Origin: Rhodothermales bacterium
GTDB lineage: Bacteria > Bacteroidota > Rhodothermia > Rhodothermales > Bin80
Direction of reading: 5' to 3'
DNA: 64,000 nt
Assembly (NCBI GenBank): GCA_951812585.1
Contig: OX638318.1
Location: 1,920,380-1,984,379, forward strand
The translations under genes and the position numbers were made by a program. The notes below the pieces were generated by a model, which was not told the DNA's origin, did not search any database, and saw nothing but the letters and a program-made list of their open reading frames with translations. This document shows, piece after piece, positions 52,655 through 61,501 of this stretch; the stretch's first letter is position 1; the number at the start of each line of letters is the position of its first letter.

Positions 52655-53734
52655 CTAGGCTGCTGCCGTATACAGTCGCTCAAAGTAGGACCGGTCAATC
52701 TGCTTTACAGCATAGCGCGCGTGCACCACAACACCCACGCCATTTGCAACCATGAGTTTGGCCAGATCAGATGCATCCATGAGTCTGATGCGCTTTGCAC
52801 TGCCCAGAGCAAAGCCGCGGGCTTGTCCCGTAAATCCGCCAGGCGATACAAAGATGCCGCGCTCCGCGTGCGCCGTTTCAAAAGCGCCGGTAAAGCGCTG
52901 CAAGTCAGACACTTCGGCGTTCTTTCCGATCAGTACTTGTGCGTAGACCTGATTGAGTCCGAGCGCATCCTTGATTATGGCACCCTCTTGCAGCGACGCT
53001 GTTGATCCATTTTCCGCATCCGCCTCGCCGTAGCCCATCCTGGCCAAAAGAATGAGCATGATGCGACCCAGTTGCTCAGGGCTCAGGGTGCTGACACGCT
53101 CTTCCACAGCGGATTCCAGAGCTTTCTGAAGCGACCGGGCGCTGTGCTCCAGCGTTTTCTCCAGCTGCGTAGCGTATTTGCGCTTGGGTGCAGGCAAAGG
53201 CGGTGTTTCCTGGACCGGGTGCGGCCAACCCAATGGCTTCTCCGGGGTGCCGCTCACCAGCGACATGCCCGCTCTGGTTGGATCGTCAAAGAGCGGCACG
53301 TTATAGCCTGCGGTTCCGGCCATCGCTGTCGCTCTCCAATCAGCTTCAGAGGCCTTTTTGGCCGCCTTCGCCTTTCTTGCCTTTGAACCTTTCTTATCGA
53401 ATTCTTCGTATTCGGGGTACGTCTTCTTCAAATAACTGAAGGACAATCCGGGCGGATCACTGGTCAAAAGGTCTAGGCCGCGCTGCGTGATGCGGGTTAT
53501 ACCCCGCGACGGGGATTTAGCCAATCCGGCCTTGCGCAAGTGAACCGCGGCCAATGTCACCAGCCCATAGATCTTGCGCTGTTTGCCGCTACTGTTGCGC
53601 ACCTGCCGTTGCTCTTCAGAAAGACCATACAGATCAGCTACACGGTCGATAAGCTGTGCGTGGCGCAGCTCGGCGCGATCTTCCAAACATTTCAACGTGG
53701 GAAGAAGCAGTTTTTTTACGGTTGGCATATCCAT
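52655..53734 (-). CDS. Mrr-like protein 2, catalytic residues replaced
   Basis: A 359-residue paralogue of its neighbours. The N-terminal winged-helix domain is clear: KKLLLPTLKCLEDRAELRHA, LRKAGLAKSPSRGITRITQR, GLDLLTSDP. A Lys/Ala-rich linker (KGSKARKAKAAKKASEADW) follows, then the Mrr_cat-like domain: TLSPEQLGRIMLILLARMGY, LQEGAIIKDALGLNQVYAQV and ERGIFVSPGGFTGQARGFAL. The last of these is very close to the Mrr motif RGVFITTSGFTSQARDFA. The fold is thus kept, but the catalytic Asp is Glu and the Lys of Q-x-K is Leu (Gln is kept). It ends with AVKQIDRSYFERL, as in Mrr. It is encoded 71 bases before Mrr-like 1 and 116 bases after Mrr-like 3. Confidence 0.83.
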   Translation of the reverse strand: MDMPTVKKLLLPTLKCLEDRAELRHAQLIDRVADLYGLSEEQRQVRNSSGKQRKIYGLVTLAAVHLRKAGLAKSPSRGITRITQRGLDLLTSDPPGLSFSYLKKTYPEYEEFDKKGSKARKAKAAKKASEADWRATAMAGTAGYNVPLFDDPTRAGMSLVSGTPEKPLGWPHPVQETPPLPAPKRKYATQLEKTLEHSARSLQKALESAVEERVSTLSPEQLGRIMLILLARMGYGEADAENGSTASLQEGAIIKDALGLNQVYAQVLIGKNAEVSDLQRFTGAFETAHAERGIFVSPGGFTGQARGFALGSAKRIRLMDASDLAKLMVANGVGVVVHARYAVKQIDRSYFERLYTAAA

Positions 53735-53850
53735 GGAAACGGGACTCTCAGAATTTGATCAGGTTGTAATCGTAGAAGCCCAGCATGCTCGCTTCATTGC
53801 CGGCATGTTGCATGCCAATAGTGGCGACGATTGCGCTGGCAGTGCTGGAA

Positions 53851-54777
53851 TCACCGAGTGTTTTCGCCGAGGCGGTTATTGTGAGTCGGTTGTCGACCCA
53901 AGTACGCTTCGTCAAGTCTTTGGACGACATACGATGCTGCTTCCGCGACACCAATGTCCTGCGCAAACATCAACTGTGCCACTTCTTCACTACCGAGCAG
54001 AACAATCTGCTTGGGCGAGCCCAAGGCAAAGCCTCGTGCCTCGCTGCTGAAGCCCCGCGGCGCGACAAAAACGCCGACATCGGTCTGGGTTGCGTCCATG
54101 GCATAGGCAAAGGTCCGCAGAGCCGCAAGATCCGGCTTGGTGTCGGTAGTAATTCTGACGTAGGCATGGTTTAGCCCGAGCGCGTCCTTCAGGATCGATC
54201 CATGCGTGGTGCGCGTGGGAACGCTCTCGTCCTGGACCGATCCATATCCCAGCTTTTCCAGGAGTTCGCACACGATGCGGTCCAGATCTGCAGCACTGAC
54301 GTGACGCAACTCGGCGGCCAGCGAGAGAACAAGCTGATGATTCATCTCCTTGACAGCAGCTTCCAAGGCGGACTCCATACCGCTCACCGACGCAAACAAT
54401 TGCTTTGGCGGCGGACTTGGCCTCCTGCGTGACGTTGTCGGAATGTTTGGGTTGTCTTCGCGAATCTTGCGCAGCGTGGTATAGTTAATTTCGATTGGTT
54501 CCGTTGCCAAAAGGTCAAGCCCCGATTGTGTAATGCGTGTATGTCCTCTTTGGACACGCTCCACCAGGCCTGCCTTGACAAGATGCATGATGGATCCGGT
54601 GATCCTTTCGTAGATCAGAGGTTGACGGGCGTTCGGGCGAGCCGCCGACATTTGCTCTTCGGTAAGGTCAAGGGCATGCTGTATGGGGATCAACAATTCG
54701 GAACCGTGCATCACTTCGCCGCTGGCCATTCCTTTAAGGATGGGCAGGAAGAGTTTCTTTGATCCGGGCAGCTTCAT
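53851..54777 (-). CDS. Mrr-like protein 3, catalytic residues replaced
   Basis: A 308-residue protein, first of the tandem trio. The ATG at 54777 (MKLPGSKKLFLPILKGMASG) lines up with the starts of its paralogues. The frame stays open further upstream, but that part is not protein-like. The N-terminal winged helix has LVKAGLVERVQRGHTRITQS. The linker is short and Pro/Arg-rich. The Mrr_cat-like domain reads HVSAADLDRIVCELLEKLGY, THGSILKDALGLNHAYVRIT and DVGVFVAPRGFSSEARGFAL. The catalytic Asp position is His, and Q-x-K is R-I-T, so nuclease activity is not expected. No ribosome site is obvious. The trio probably forms one transcript that continues into the sulfatase gene. Confidence 0.82.
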   Translation of the reverse strand: MKLPGSKKLFLPILKGMASGEVMHGSELLIPIQHALDLTEEQMSAARPNARQPLIYERITGSIMHLVKAGLVERVQRGHTRITQSGLDLLATEPIEINYTTLRKIREDNPNIPTTSRRRPSPPPKQLFASVSGMESALEAAVKEMNHQLVLSLAAELRHVSAADLDRIVCELLEKLGYGSVQDESVPTRTTHGSILKDALGLNHAYVRITTDTKPDLAALRTFAYAMDATQTDVGVFVAPRGFSSEARGFALGSPKQIVLLGSEEVAQLMFAQDIGVAEAASYVVQRLDEAYLGRQPTHNNRLGENTR

Positions 54778-55056
54778 CGTAAGAGCGTTGGTGGTTCGTA
54801 CCTGAATGTGCAAGTGGAATACATGTGCCAGCCGTGCGGAATGAGGCCTATTGCTGCGGCGGTGCGAGACGTTGGCCTTGGTCCGAAGCGGTGTGCATGT
54901 AACCAAGGATACGCATTCAAGCGAATAATGATTCGTAGTAAAGAGGTCATTAAGTTAAGCACCAAGCTTTCAAAAGCAAATCCAAGCCGCTGGCAGCAGT
55001 GCAGTAAGCAGTTTTGCAAAGCCGTACAGTCGCGTCAAGAAATTGCTCTTATGCCA

Positions 55057-56160
55057 CTAAAGCCCTGCTGCAACTGCTTCGACCTGCTGCACAAACATTG
55101 TCTCGGCGCGGGCGATCCACATGCGAAAGGCAGGGTTGTCGAACTGGTACTTGGGCACAAACTGCACGAGCTTGTCCAGGTCGAAGTCATCCGATTGCAC
55201 GGAGGCACCGAGGCGTCCCCCGTCCCGGGCATTGCAATACTGCTCAAAGTGTTTGCGTATCGGGTTGCACAGCAGTGGTTTGCCGAAGTACATGGCCTCT
55301 GCCATGGTTTCGAAGCCGGAGGTCGTAACCATGCCCTGGCAATTGGCCATCATCTCAAGAAAGCGCTGTCCATGCAGCGCGTGAAAGGTAAGCGTGTCGT
55401 CGTACGCGTACGTTTCTTCAGCTTCAGGGTTGTTCCAATAGCAGTGGATCCTGACGGACGGGTTGCGCTTGTGCCAGCGAATGATGCCCTTGGCAAGCGT
55501 GTGATGAAACAGATACACGAGAAAAAAGGGTGCCTGCGCCTGCGGTTCAATGCTGAACAGCTCATCACGCAAGAGGGGCGGCATGACAACCAGGCGCTTG
55601 GAGGGTACGGGAGCGGCATCATACAGCGACAGGGCCAAGCGGCGGGCTGCGCCCAGGCCCGTGAGATTGGTGAAGAATCGCATAGACTGCTTTTGAATTC
55701 CAAAGCCATCAGGGAACTGGTAGGCCGGATGCAGAAACATGAACTGGTGCGCCACTGCAATCATGGGCGTCCGTGGATTGTGCCACGCTGCAAAAAGTCC
55801 CCCGAGCGGCTCATAGAAGTTTATGATAATATCGGGCTTTTCACGGTCCAGGCTTGCACTGATGACGGAGAATGCCTCAGCAAAAAGGTTCAGACGACCG
55901 CTGTTGGCTGTGATCGTCCTGGGCCAGTGGATGCTTTGGCTCTTACTGTCGACTATAAAGTGGACACTTTCCACACGCACTACGGGTGCGCTGAAATACT
56001 CGGCAAAGTAGGCCGGAATCTCGTACTCTCCTCCCTGGCTTACCACCGCGCCGCACACGCGGTGCCCTGCGCGCCTGAGCATGGAATCCAAGGCCAGGGC
56101 CTGCGTCAGGTGCCCCCGACCCTCGCCCTGGACAATGAACAAGCAGGTCAGGCCAGCCAT
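55057..56160 (-). CDS. Glycosyltransferase of the GT-B type
   Basis: A 367-residue sugar transferase, presumably using a nucleotide sugar. The start MAGLTCLFIVQGEGRGHLTQ with GEGRGHLTQA is the acceptor-side loop typical of MurG-like/GT1-like enzymes. The nucleotide-binding half shows FFLVYLFHHTLAKGI, LTFHALHGQRFLEMMANCQG and the donor motif MVTTSGFETMAEAMYFGKPL. The acceptor is unknown. It directly follows the LpxH-like gene: the stop of that gene (56163-56161) and the ATG here (56160) touch, so the two products probably work on the same lipid or envelope glycan. Confidence 0.85.
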   Translation of the reverse strand: MAGLTCLFIVQGEGRGHLTQALALDSMLRRAGHRVCGAVVSQGGEYEIPAYFAEYFSAPVVRVESVHFIVDSKSQSIHWPRTITANSGRLNLFAEAFSVISASLDREKPDIIINFYEPLGGLFAAWHNPRTPMIAVAHQFMFLHPAYQFPDGFGIQKQSMRFFTNLTGLGAARRLALSLYDAAPVPSKRLVVMPPLLRDELFSIEPQAQAPFFLVYLFHHTLAKGIIRWHKRNPSVRIHCYWNNPEAEETYAYDDTLTFHALHGQRFLEMMANCQGMVTTSGFETMAEAMYFGKPLLCNPIRKHFEQYCNARDGGRLGASVQSDDFDLDKLVQFVPKYQFDNPAFRMWIARAETMFVQQVEAVAAGL

Positions 56161-57000
56161 CTATGGCATGTCCTGGGACACTGCGATGGACAGGGTCGGT
56201 ATGGCGGTGCGTTCACCATCGCCGCTGCGATAGACCTTGCGGATGCGCTTGGGCGGGTGATCAATCTTGGCCCACTGGATCAGCTCCAGGCGTCCGTCAA
56301 AATGCTCCACGAGCGCGGTGCAGCTTTCCACCCAGTCGCCGCAGTTCGCATAGAGCAACCCGTTTATCTCCCGTATTTCGGCATGGTGGATGTGCCCGCA
56401 CACGACGCCGTCTGCTGAATGGGTGCGGGCCACATTGACCATGGCTTCCTCAAAGTCGGCAATGAACTGGATGGCGCGCTTGGTCTTGTGCTTCAGGTAG
56501 CCTGCCAGCGACCAGTATGGGAGCCCCAGGAGGCGGCGTGCGAAGTTGACCAGCCGATTCAGCTGCAACAGGCCGCGATACACCTTGGCGCCCAGCAACG
56601 ACAGCCAGCGTGCGTGCCGGATCATGCCGTCAAAGTTGTCGCCATGAAGGATCACCAATCGCCGCCCATCAGCCGTAACATGAATGGTCTCGGCTTCTAT
56701 GGCGATGTCGCCGAAGTGCAGACCTACATAGTCGCGCGCGAATTCGTCATGGTTACCCGGCAAGTAGATCACGCGCGTGCCTTTGCGGGCTTTGCGCAAA
56801 AGCTTCTGAATTACATCGTTGTGATTCTGCGCCCAGTGCCAGGAGCGAGCCAGCGCCCAGCCATCGAAGACGTCGCCGACCAGGTACAGAGTCGCCGACT
56901 CGTTGTGCCGCAAAAAGTCCAGCAGGTACGGAGCCCGGCAGGCCCGCATCCCCAAGTGGAAGTCAGAGATCCAGATGGTCCGATAATGTGTCGTAGCCAC
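56161..57000 (-). CDS. LpxH-like metallophosphoesterase (UDP-2,3-diacylglucosamine diphosphatase family)
   Basis: A 279-residue phosphoesterase. All metal motifs are present: IWISDFHLGMR (DxH), YLVGDVFDGW (GD), IYLPGNHDEFARDY (GNHD), VILHGDNFDGM and VVCGHIHHAEIREI (GHxH). The length and the ALARSWHWAQNHNDVIQKLL region resemble the LpxH/YbbF group that hydrolyses UDP-2,3-diacylglucosamine in lipid A synthesis. Here it is coupled to a glycosyltransferase rather than to lipid A genes, so a different pyrophosphate substrate is possible. The start MATTHYRTIWISDFHLG is the natural one. Confidence 0.87.
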   Translation of the reverse strand: MATTHYRTIWISDFHLGMRACRAPYLLDFLRHNESATLYLVGDVFDGWALARSWHWAQNHNDVIQKLLRKARKGTRVIYLPGNHDEFARDYVGLHFGDIAIEAETIHVTADGRRLVILHGDNFDGMIRHARWLSLLGAKVYRGLLQLNRLVNFARRLLGLPYWSLAGYLKHKTKRAIQFIADFEEAMVNVARTHSADGVVCGHIHHAEIREINGLLYANCGDWVESCTALVEHFDGRLELIQWAKIDHPPKRIRKVYRSGDGERTAIPTLSIAVSQDMP

Positions 57001-57100
57001 GAATCAGCCGCCGAACAGTGTGATCTTGCGCCCCGCGATGTGCCGCGTGCTGCTCCAGCACCCGCAGGGAACCCATTACAACGCACGCGGGGCATGAAAG

Positions 57101-57448
57101 TTACGCTGGTGCGCTGGAAATGCGTCGGATGCACCACTGCTTGAACCGGTCGCGCGCCTCTTTGGACTTGAACAGCACCAGAATGCGCGACCGCTGTCCC
57201 AAAAGTTGTACGTAGCGCAGCCCCTTTTTTTTCCCGTAAGACAGCGATTCCACCTCTTTGAGCCAAACGATCGTGGCTTGCATGCCCATGGGTGTACGCA
57301 CGTAGAAAAGCAGGCGCGTCTCGGTCCAGAACACGCGCCCCTTATTGGATGCACCGCCGACATTGACGTCAAAGCGGACCTTCTCTGAGGACGCAATCGC
57401 CTCGTCCTGGAGGATCCGCTGGATACACTGTTCGTACTTTGTGCGCAT
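57101..57448 (-). CDS. Small hypothetical protein, PH/GRAM-like
   Basis: A 115-residue protein from the ATG at 57448 (MRTKYEQCIQRILQDEAIAS). The longer open frame upstream is not protein-like. The remaining ~90 residues alternate beta strands, KGRVFWTETRLLFYVRTPMG, TIVWLKEVESLSYGKKKGLR and YVQLLGQRSRILVLFKSKEA, and end in a helix (RDRFKQWCIRRIS). Seven strands followed by a helix resemble a bacterial PH/GRAM-type domain. No family is assigned with confidence. It is encoded 100 bases upstream of the LpxH-like gene in the same direction and may share its transcript. Confidence 0.65.
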   Translation of the reverse strand: MRTKYEQCIQRILQDEAIASSEKVRFDVNVGGASNKGRVFWTETRLLFYVRTPMGMQATIVWLKEVESLSYGKKKGLRYVQLLGQRSRILVLFKSKEARDRFKQWCIRRISSAPA

Positions 57449-57767
57449 GCGCTGCCAATTGTAATCAGATTCATCAAGATACGCGCAAAATGCCACCGCG
57501 CACCGCATGGGTGGCATGCCAGTCATTCTCCGGTTGCTGCCGCGCGGAAGCGGCATAGGATGCAGGCGACCTCGACTGTTGTCGCACGGAGACGGGTCCT
57601 GCAAAAGGCCGCTGGCGCGCATGTTTTGGCCAACGCGTTGCAAGCATCCCTTCAGGTGCGGCGTATTGTGGCCCGTTCTCCGCCCGGGGCATATCATGGG
57701 CCAACCGGAGGTCGGAATGTGGGAAGGTTTCGTTAATTTTGACCTGTGTCGAATGCATCAGGGCTCT

Positions 57768-59396
57768 ATGAATATGTCGAATATGTCGAATATGTTGAAC
57801 CATAATACGGTCTTCCTGATTGCAAGCGGCGACCTGCGCCTGTCGGCCAATCAGAAATGCTGGCCCGAGCAGCAAATGGTGGAGCGCGCTGTGCGGCGTG
57901 CTATCCAGGCTGAAGGCTACCTGGTACGGCGCGCCCACGCCCCCGATCCAGTGAAGGCCCACGGCTTTATAGACAGCCAGCGGTATGGACTGGAAGTGTT
58001 TCGCAGCATCCCGCCGACAGCGCCGCTGGTGATCGTTTTTGCGGCCTGGCAGTACTCGCATCATGTCCTGGCCGGGCTGACCACGCATCAAGGTCCCATT
58101 CTCACGGTGGCCAACTGGAGTGGAACCTGGCCCGGTCTGGTGGGCATGCTCAACCTCAACGGCAGCCTCACGAAAGCGGGCGTGCCCTACAGCACGCTTT
58201 GGAGCGATGACTTCACGGACGCGCTGTTCGTACAGGGTCTCCGCGACTGGCTGACGACTGGCGCGGTGACGCACGACACAAGCCATGTGCGGCCGCTGGC
58301 GTCGCTCCATCTGCCCCGCGAAGCCAGTGCCCTCGGCGTATCCTGCGCGCGGACCCTGCGCGAAGCCAAAGCCATCATGGGCGTCTTCGATGAAGGGTGT
58401 ATGGGCATGTTCAATGCGATCATTCCTGATGCGCTGCTCAATGCAACGGGTGTCTTCAAGGAGCGCCTCAGCCAGAGTGCGCTGTACTACGAGACCACCT
58501 GCGTCACCGATGACGAGGCTGCCTCCTGCCTCAATTGGCTGCGCAGGCGGGGGGTGCGCTTTGCGCTGGGCGAAAGCGAAGAAGAACATCTGACGGAGCG
58601 TCAGCTGCTGCAGCAGTGCAAGATGTATATCGCCGCGGTGCGCATCGCCGATGACTTCGGGTGCGACTGCATTGGAATCCAGTACCAGCAGGGGCTGAAG
58701 GATCTGCTGCCAGCGTCGGACCTGGCCGAAGGGCTGCTCAACAACACGGAGCGTCCACCTGTGTACAGCCGCCGTTCAGGGCGTGAGCTGTACGCCGAAC
58801 AGGCCCTGCCACACTTCAATGAGGTGGACGAGTGCGCGGGCCTGGATGCGCTGGTTACACACCGACTGTGGCGCGCTTTGGGGTATGCGCCTGAAACAAC
58901 GCTGCATGACTTGCGCTGGGGTGCGCGATTCGAAGACGAATTTGTGTGGGTCTTCGAAATCAGCGGCGCGGTGCCGCCCGCACATCTGGTGGATGGCTAC
59001 GCGGGAACAACCAGCGAGCGGCAGCCGCCCATGTATTTCCGGCTCGGGGGCGGCACGCTTAAGGGCATCAGCAAGCCCGGTGAAGTGGTCTGGAGTCGCA
59101 TCTTTATTGAAGATCAGCGGCTTAAGGCCGACATAGGGCGTGCGCGCGCTTTGTCATTGCCCGCCGAAGAGACAGCGCGTCGGTGGCAGCTGACGACGCC
59201 GCAGTGGCCCATCATGCATGCAGTAACGTACGGAATCTCCCGTGACCAGATGATGGCACGCCACAAGGCCAACCATATTCAGGTCGCGTATGTGCCGGAT
59301 GCGCCCGCCGCGCAGAAGGCGCTCGCGGCCAAAGCAGCGGCGTTTCAAGCCATGGGGATTGAAACTTTCGTTTGCGGCGCGCAAACGGGGCTGTAG
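57768..59396 (+). CDS. L-fucose isomerase-like protein (L-fucose/L-arabinose isomerase family)
   Basis: A large isomerase of about 540 residues that interconverts an aldose and a ketose, probably L-fucose or L-rhamnose. Early blocks are [38 protein letters not shown] and [20 protein letters not shown]. Metal-binding acid residues are expected in [18 protein letters not shown] and [20 protein letters not shown]. The C-terminal [13 protein letters not shown] supplies a conserved His. The family assignment is clear, but specificity is not. The start is uncertain: ATG codons at 57768, 57774, 57783 and 57792 are in frame within a 9-bp tandem repeat. It is the first gene of a deoxy-sugar operon. 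Confidence 0.83.
   Translation: MNMSNMSNMLNHNTVFLIASGDLRLSANQKCWPEQQMVERAVRRAIQAEGYLVRRAHAPDPVKAHGFIDSQRYGLEVFRSIPPTAPLVIVFAAWQYSHHVLAGLTTHQGPILTVANWSGTWPGLVGMLNLNGSLTKAGVPYSTLWSDDFTDALFVQGLRDWLTTGAVTHDTSHVRPLASLHLPREASALGVSCARTLREAKAIMGVFDEGCMGMFNAIIPDALLNATGVFKERLSQSALYYETTCVTDDEAASCLNWLRRRGVRFALGESEEEHLTERQLLQQCKMYIAAVRIADDFGCDCIGIQYQQGLKDLLPASDLAEGLLNNTERPPVYSRRSGRELYAEQALPHFNEVDECAGLDALVTHRLWRALGYAPETTLHDLRWGARFEDEFVWVFEISGAVPPAHLVDGYAGTTSERQPPMYFRLGGGTLKGISKPGEVVWSRIFIEDQRLKADIGRARALSLPAEETARRWQLTTPQWPIMHAVTYGISRDQMMARHKANHIQVAYVPDAPAAQKALAAKAAAFQAMGIETFVCGAQTGL
57771..57797 (+). repeat. 9-bp tandem repeat at the start of the isomerase gene
   Basis: AATATGTCG is present twice, followed by AATATGTTG, adding Asn-Met-Ser units and three extra in-frame start codons. 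Being a multiple of three, copy number change would alter only the N-terminus and spacing from the leader. Confidence 0.75.
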
Positions 59397-59398
59397 CC

Positions 59399-60160
59399 GT
59401 GGATTCTCTGAAGGCGCGCCTTTTGGCGCTGGCACACGACCTGGGGGATGCGCGCCAGATGGCAATCTGCGGAGAGGGCAACGTCTCGGGAAAGCTCAGC
59501 GAATCACGCTTTCTGGTAAAGGCCAGCGGGACGCGCCTGGGGACGCTTCGGGAGCACGAGCTCGTGGAGATTCGGACACGGCCTATCCTGAATGCACTAG
59601 CACAGGATGTTCCGCAGACGGATGCGGAGGTGCATGCGCTTTTGATGCAGGCGCGCGTGGACCGCACGGCCCTCAAGCCTTCGGTGGAGACGTTGTTTCA
59701 TGCGTGGCTGCTCACCTTGGCGGGCGTAGAAGTGGTGGGGCATGTCCACGCTATTGCGGTGAATCAGATTCTCGCTTCGCCAAGGGCAGAGGAGTTTGCG
59801 CGCCGCCGCGTGATCCCTGATCAGGTGGTGTATTGCGGTGCAGCGTCGGTCCTGGTGCCGTATGTAGACCCCGGCATCGCGCTGGCAAAGGACATTCGTC
59901 TGCGTGTGCGGGCCTTCATGGCGCACACGGAGCTGGTGCCCAAGACGATACTGCTCAAGAGCCATGGTATCATAGCTTTGGGAAAAACGCACACGGACGT
60001 CATGGCGGCCTTGGCGATGGCGGAGAAAGCAGCTACAATATTCGTAGGGGCCGCCAGCCTTGGGGGCCCCCTGTTTATGGATCCCAGGGAGGTGGTGCGC
60101 ATCGCCGGCCGCAGTGATGAGCACTATCGGCAGGCAATGTTGCAGCAGGCGATGGCTTAG
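59399..60160 (+). CDS. Class II aldolase (fuculose/rhamnulose-phosphate aldolase-like)
   Basis: A 253-residue zinc aldolase. The GTG at 59399 lies two bases after the isomerase stop. An ATG at 59372 inside the isomerase gene is less likely. The fold is shown by QMAICGEGNVSGKLSESRFL (GEGN-S, the phosphate-binding loop), FLVKASGTRLGTLREHELVE, VVGHVHAIAVNQILAS (HxH zinc ligands) and TILLKSHGIIALGKTHTDVM (third histidine). In L-fucose or L-rhamnose degradation this type splits ketose 1-phosphate into dihydroxyacetone phosphate and lactaldehyde. Here a second aldolase, fused to a dehydrogenase, occurs two genes on, so this one may act on a different intermediate. Confidence 0.87.
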   Translation: MDSLKARLLALAHDLGDARQMAICGEGNVSGKLSESRFLVKASGTRLGTLREHELVEIRTRPILNALAQDVPQTDAEVHALLMQARVDRTALKPSVETLFHAWLLTLAGVEVVGHVHAIAVNQILASPRAEEFARRRVIPDQVVYCGAASVLVPYVDPGIALAKDIRLRVRAFMAHTELVPKTILLKSHGIIALGKTHTDVMAALAMAEKAATIFVGAASLGGPLFMDPREVVRIAGRSDEHYRQAMLQQAMA

Positions 60161-60202
60161 CGGGCCGCGTCACTGCACTACATCCCAAGAGAGTTATTGG
60201 AT

Positions 60203-61486
60203 ATGATGACGCAGTCCGGTCGCAGCGTGGTGGTGCCGCGCGCGTATGTAATCCCCTTCATCCTGCTGAGCAGCCTTTTTGCGCTGTGGGGTCTGGCCAA
60301 CAATATGACGGACACGCTTCTGGCTTCTTTCAAGAAGATCATGAGCATGTCCGACTTTCAGACTTCATGGATTCAAATTGCGTTCTACGGCTCGTATTTC
60401 TGCCTGGCGCTGCCCGCAGCGATATACATCCGACGGTACACCTACAAGTCGGGGGTGCTCCTCGGTCTGGGGTTGTTTGCCTTGGGCGCGCTGCTTTTCT
60501 ATCCCGCAAGCCAGACAATGGTGTACGGGCATTTTCTGGCAGCGCTTTTCATCCTGGCCGGGGGACTGTCGATTCTGGAAACCAGCGCCAACCCGTACGC
60601 CATCGTAATGGGACCGGAGGCGACGGCAACCCGCCGCCTTAATCTGGCGCAGTCGTTCAATCCATTAGGGTCCATTACCGGCGTGCTCATCGGGAAGTTC
60701 TTCATCCTTTCCAACCTGAATCAGGCCAGTGAATCGGAACGGGCCCAGATGGCCGCAGCCGAGCTGGAATCGATCCAGCAGACGGAGCTGGTCGCGGTGA
60801 TGGGGCCGTACGTCACCGTTGCCTGCGTAATCGTTGCCGTGTGGATTCTGATCGCGATCACACGGTTTCCACAGGGAACGGAGGCAGACAAGTCGCTGCG
60901 CCTCTTGTCCACGATACGGCGACTCTTCAGGCGGAAGCATTACATGAAGGGCGTGGTAGCCCAGTTCTTCTATGTGGGGGCGCAGATCGGCGTGTGGTCC
61001 TTCACCATTCGCTATGTGATGAATGATCTGAATCTCAACGAAGCCGAAGCAGCCTCCTACTATCTGGCTGCGATCCTGCTCTTTTCGACATCCCGCTTCA
61101 TCTTCACGTATCTCATGAAGTTCGTTCGTCCCAACAGCCTGCTCTGGATTACGGCCGCGGTGGCCATCGTGCTGTGCCTGGTGGTGGTACTGGTCGGCGG
61201 CTACCCGGGCGTCTACGCGCTGGTCGGTGTTTCTGGCTGCATGTCGCTGATGTTTCCGACCATCTACGGCCTGGCGGTCGAGGGTTTGGGCGAGGACACA
61301 AAGATTGGTGCATCGGGGCTTATCATGGCCATCCTGGGCGGTGCCCTGATCACGGCGGCCCAAGGCGCGGTGTCCGACCAGTTGGGTATCCATCTGGCGT
61401 ACCTGGTACCGGTGGTTTGTTTTGTGGTAATCCTGGCATACGGATTGCGCGGCTACCGCCCCGCAGGATCTCTTGCATCACCTTAA
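60203..61486 (+). CDS. fucP: L-fucose:proton symporter (FucP-like, MFS)
   Basis: A 12-helix inner-membrane transporter of 427 residues. The N-terminal YVIPFILLSSLFALWGLANN, TDTLLASFKKIMSMSDFQTS and QIAFYGSYFCLALPAAIYIR are the FucP signature, including the acidic Asp in the first helix and the Asn-Asn pair. The middle has LSILETSANPYAIVMG and RRLNLAQSFNPLGSITGVLI. The ATG at 60203 has an AGAGAG ribosome site upstream; the codon at 60197 is TTG. L-fucose is the known substrate, but related sugars are possible. It sits in the operon between the class II aldolase and the aldolase/dehydrogenase fusion. Confidence 0.9.
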   Translation: MMTQSGRSVVVPRAYVIPFILLSSLFALWGLANNMTDTLLASFKKIMSMSDFQTSWIQIAFYGSYFCLALPAAIYIRRYTYKSGVLLGLGLFALGALLFYPASQTMVYGHFLAALFILAGGLSILETSANPYAIVMGPEATATRRLNLAQSFNPLGSITGVLIGKFFILSNLNQASESERAQMAAAELESIQQTELVAVMGPYVTVACVIVAVWILIAITRFPQGTEADKSLRLLSTIRRLFRRKHYMKGVVAQFFYVGAQIGVWSFTIRYVMNDLNLNEAEAASYYLAAILLFSTSRFIFTYLMKFVRPNSLLWITAAVAIVLCLVVVLVGGYPGVYALVGVSGCMSLMFPTIYGLAVEGLGEDTKIGASGLIMAILGGALITAAQGAVSDQLGIHLAYLVPVVCFVVILAYGLRGYRPAGSLASP

Positions 61487-61501
61487 CCCGGGCGCGATAC
61501 G

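Noticed and set aside
54808-56418. 536-codon plus-strand frame over the glycosyltransferase and phosphoesterase
   Set aside because: It spans two real minus-strand genes, which have intact GT-B and metallophosphoesterase motifs.
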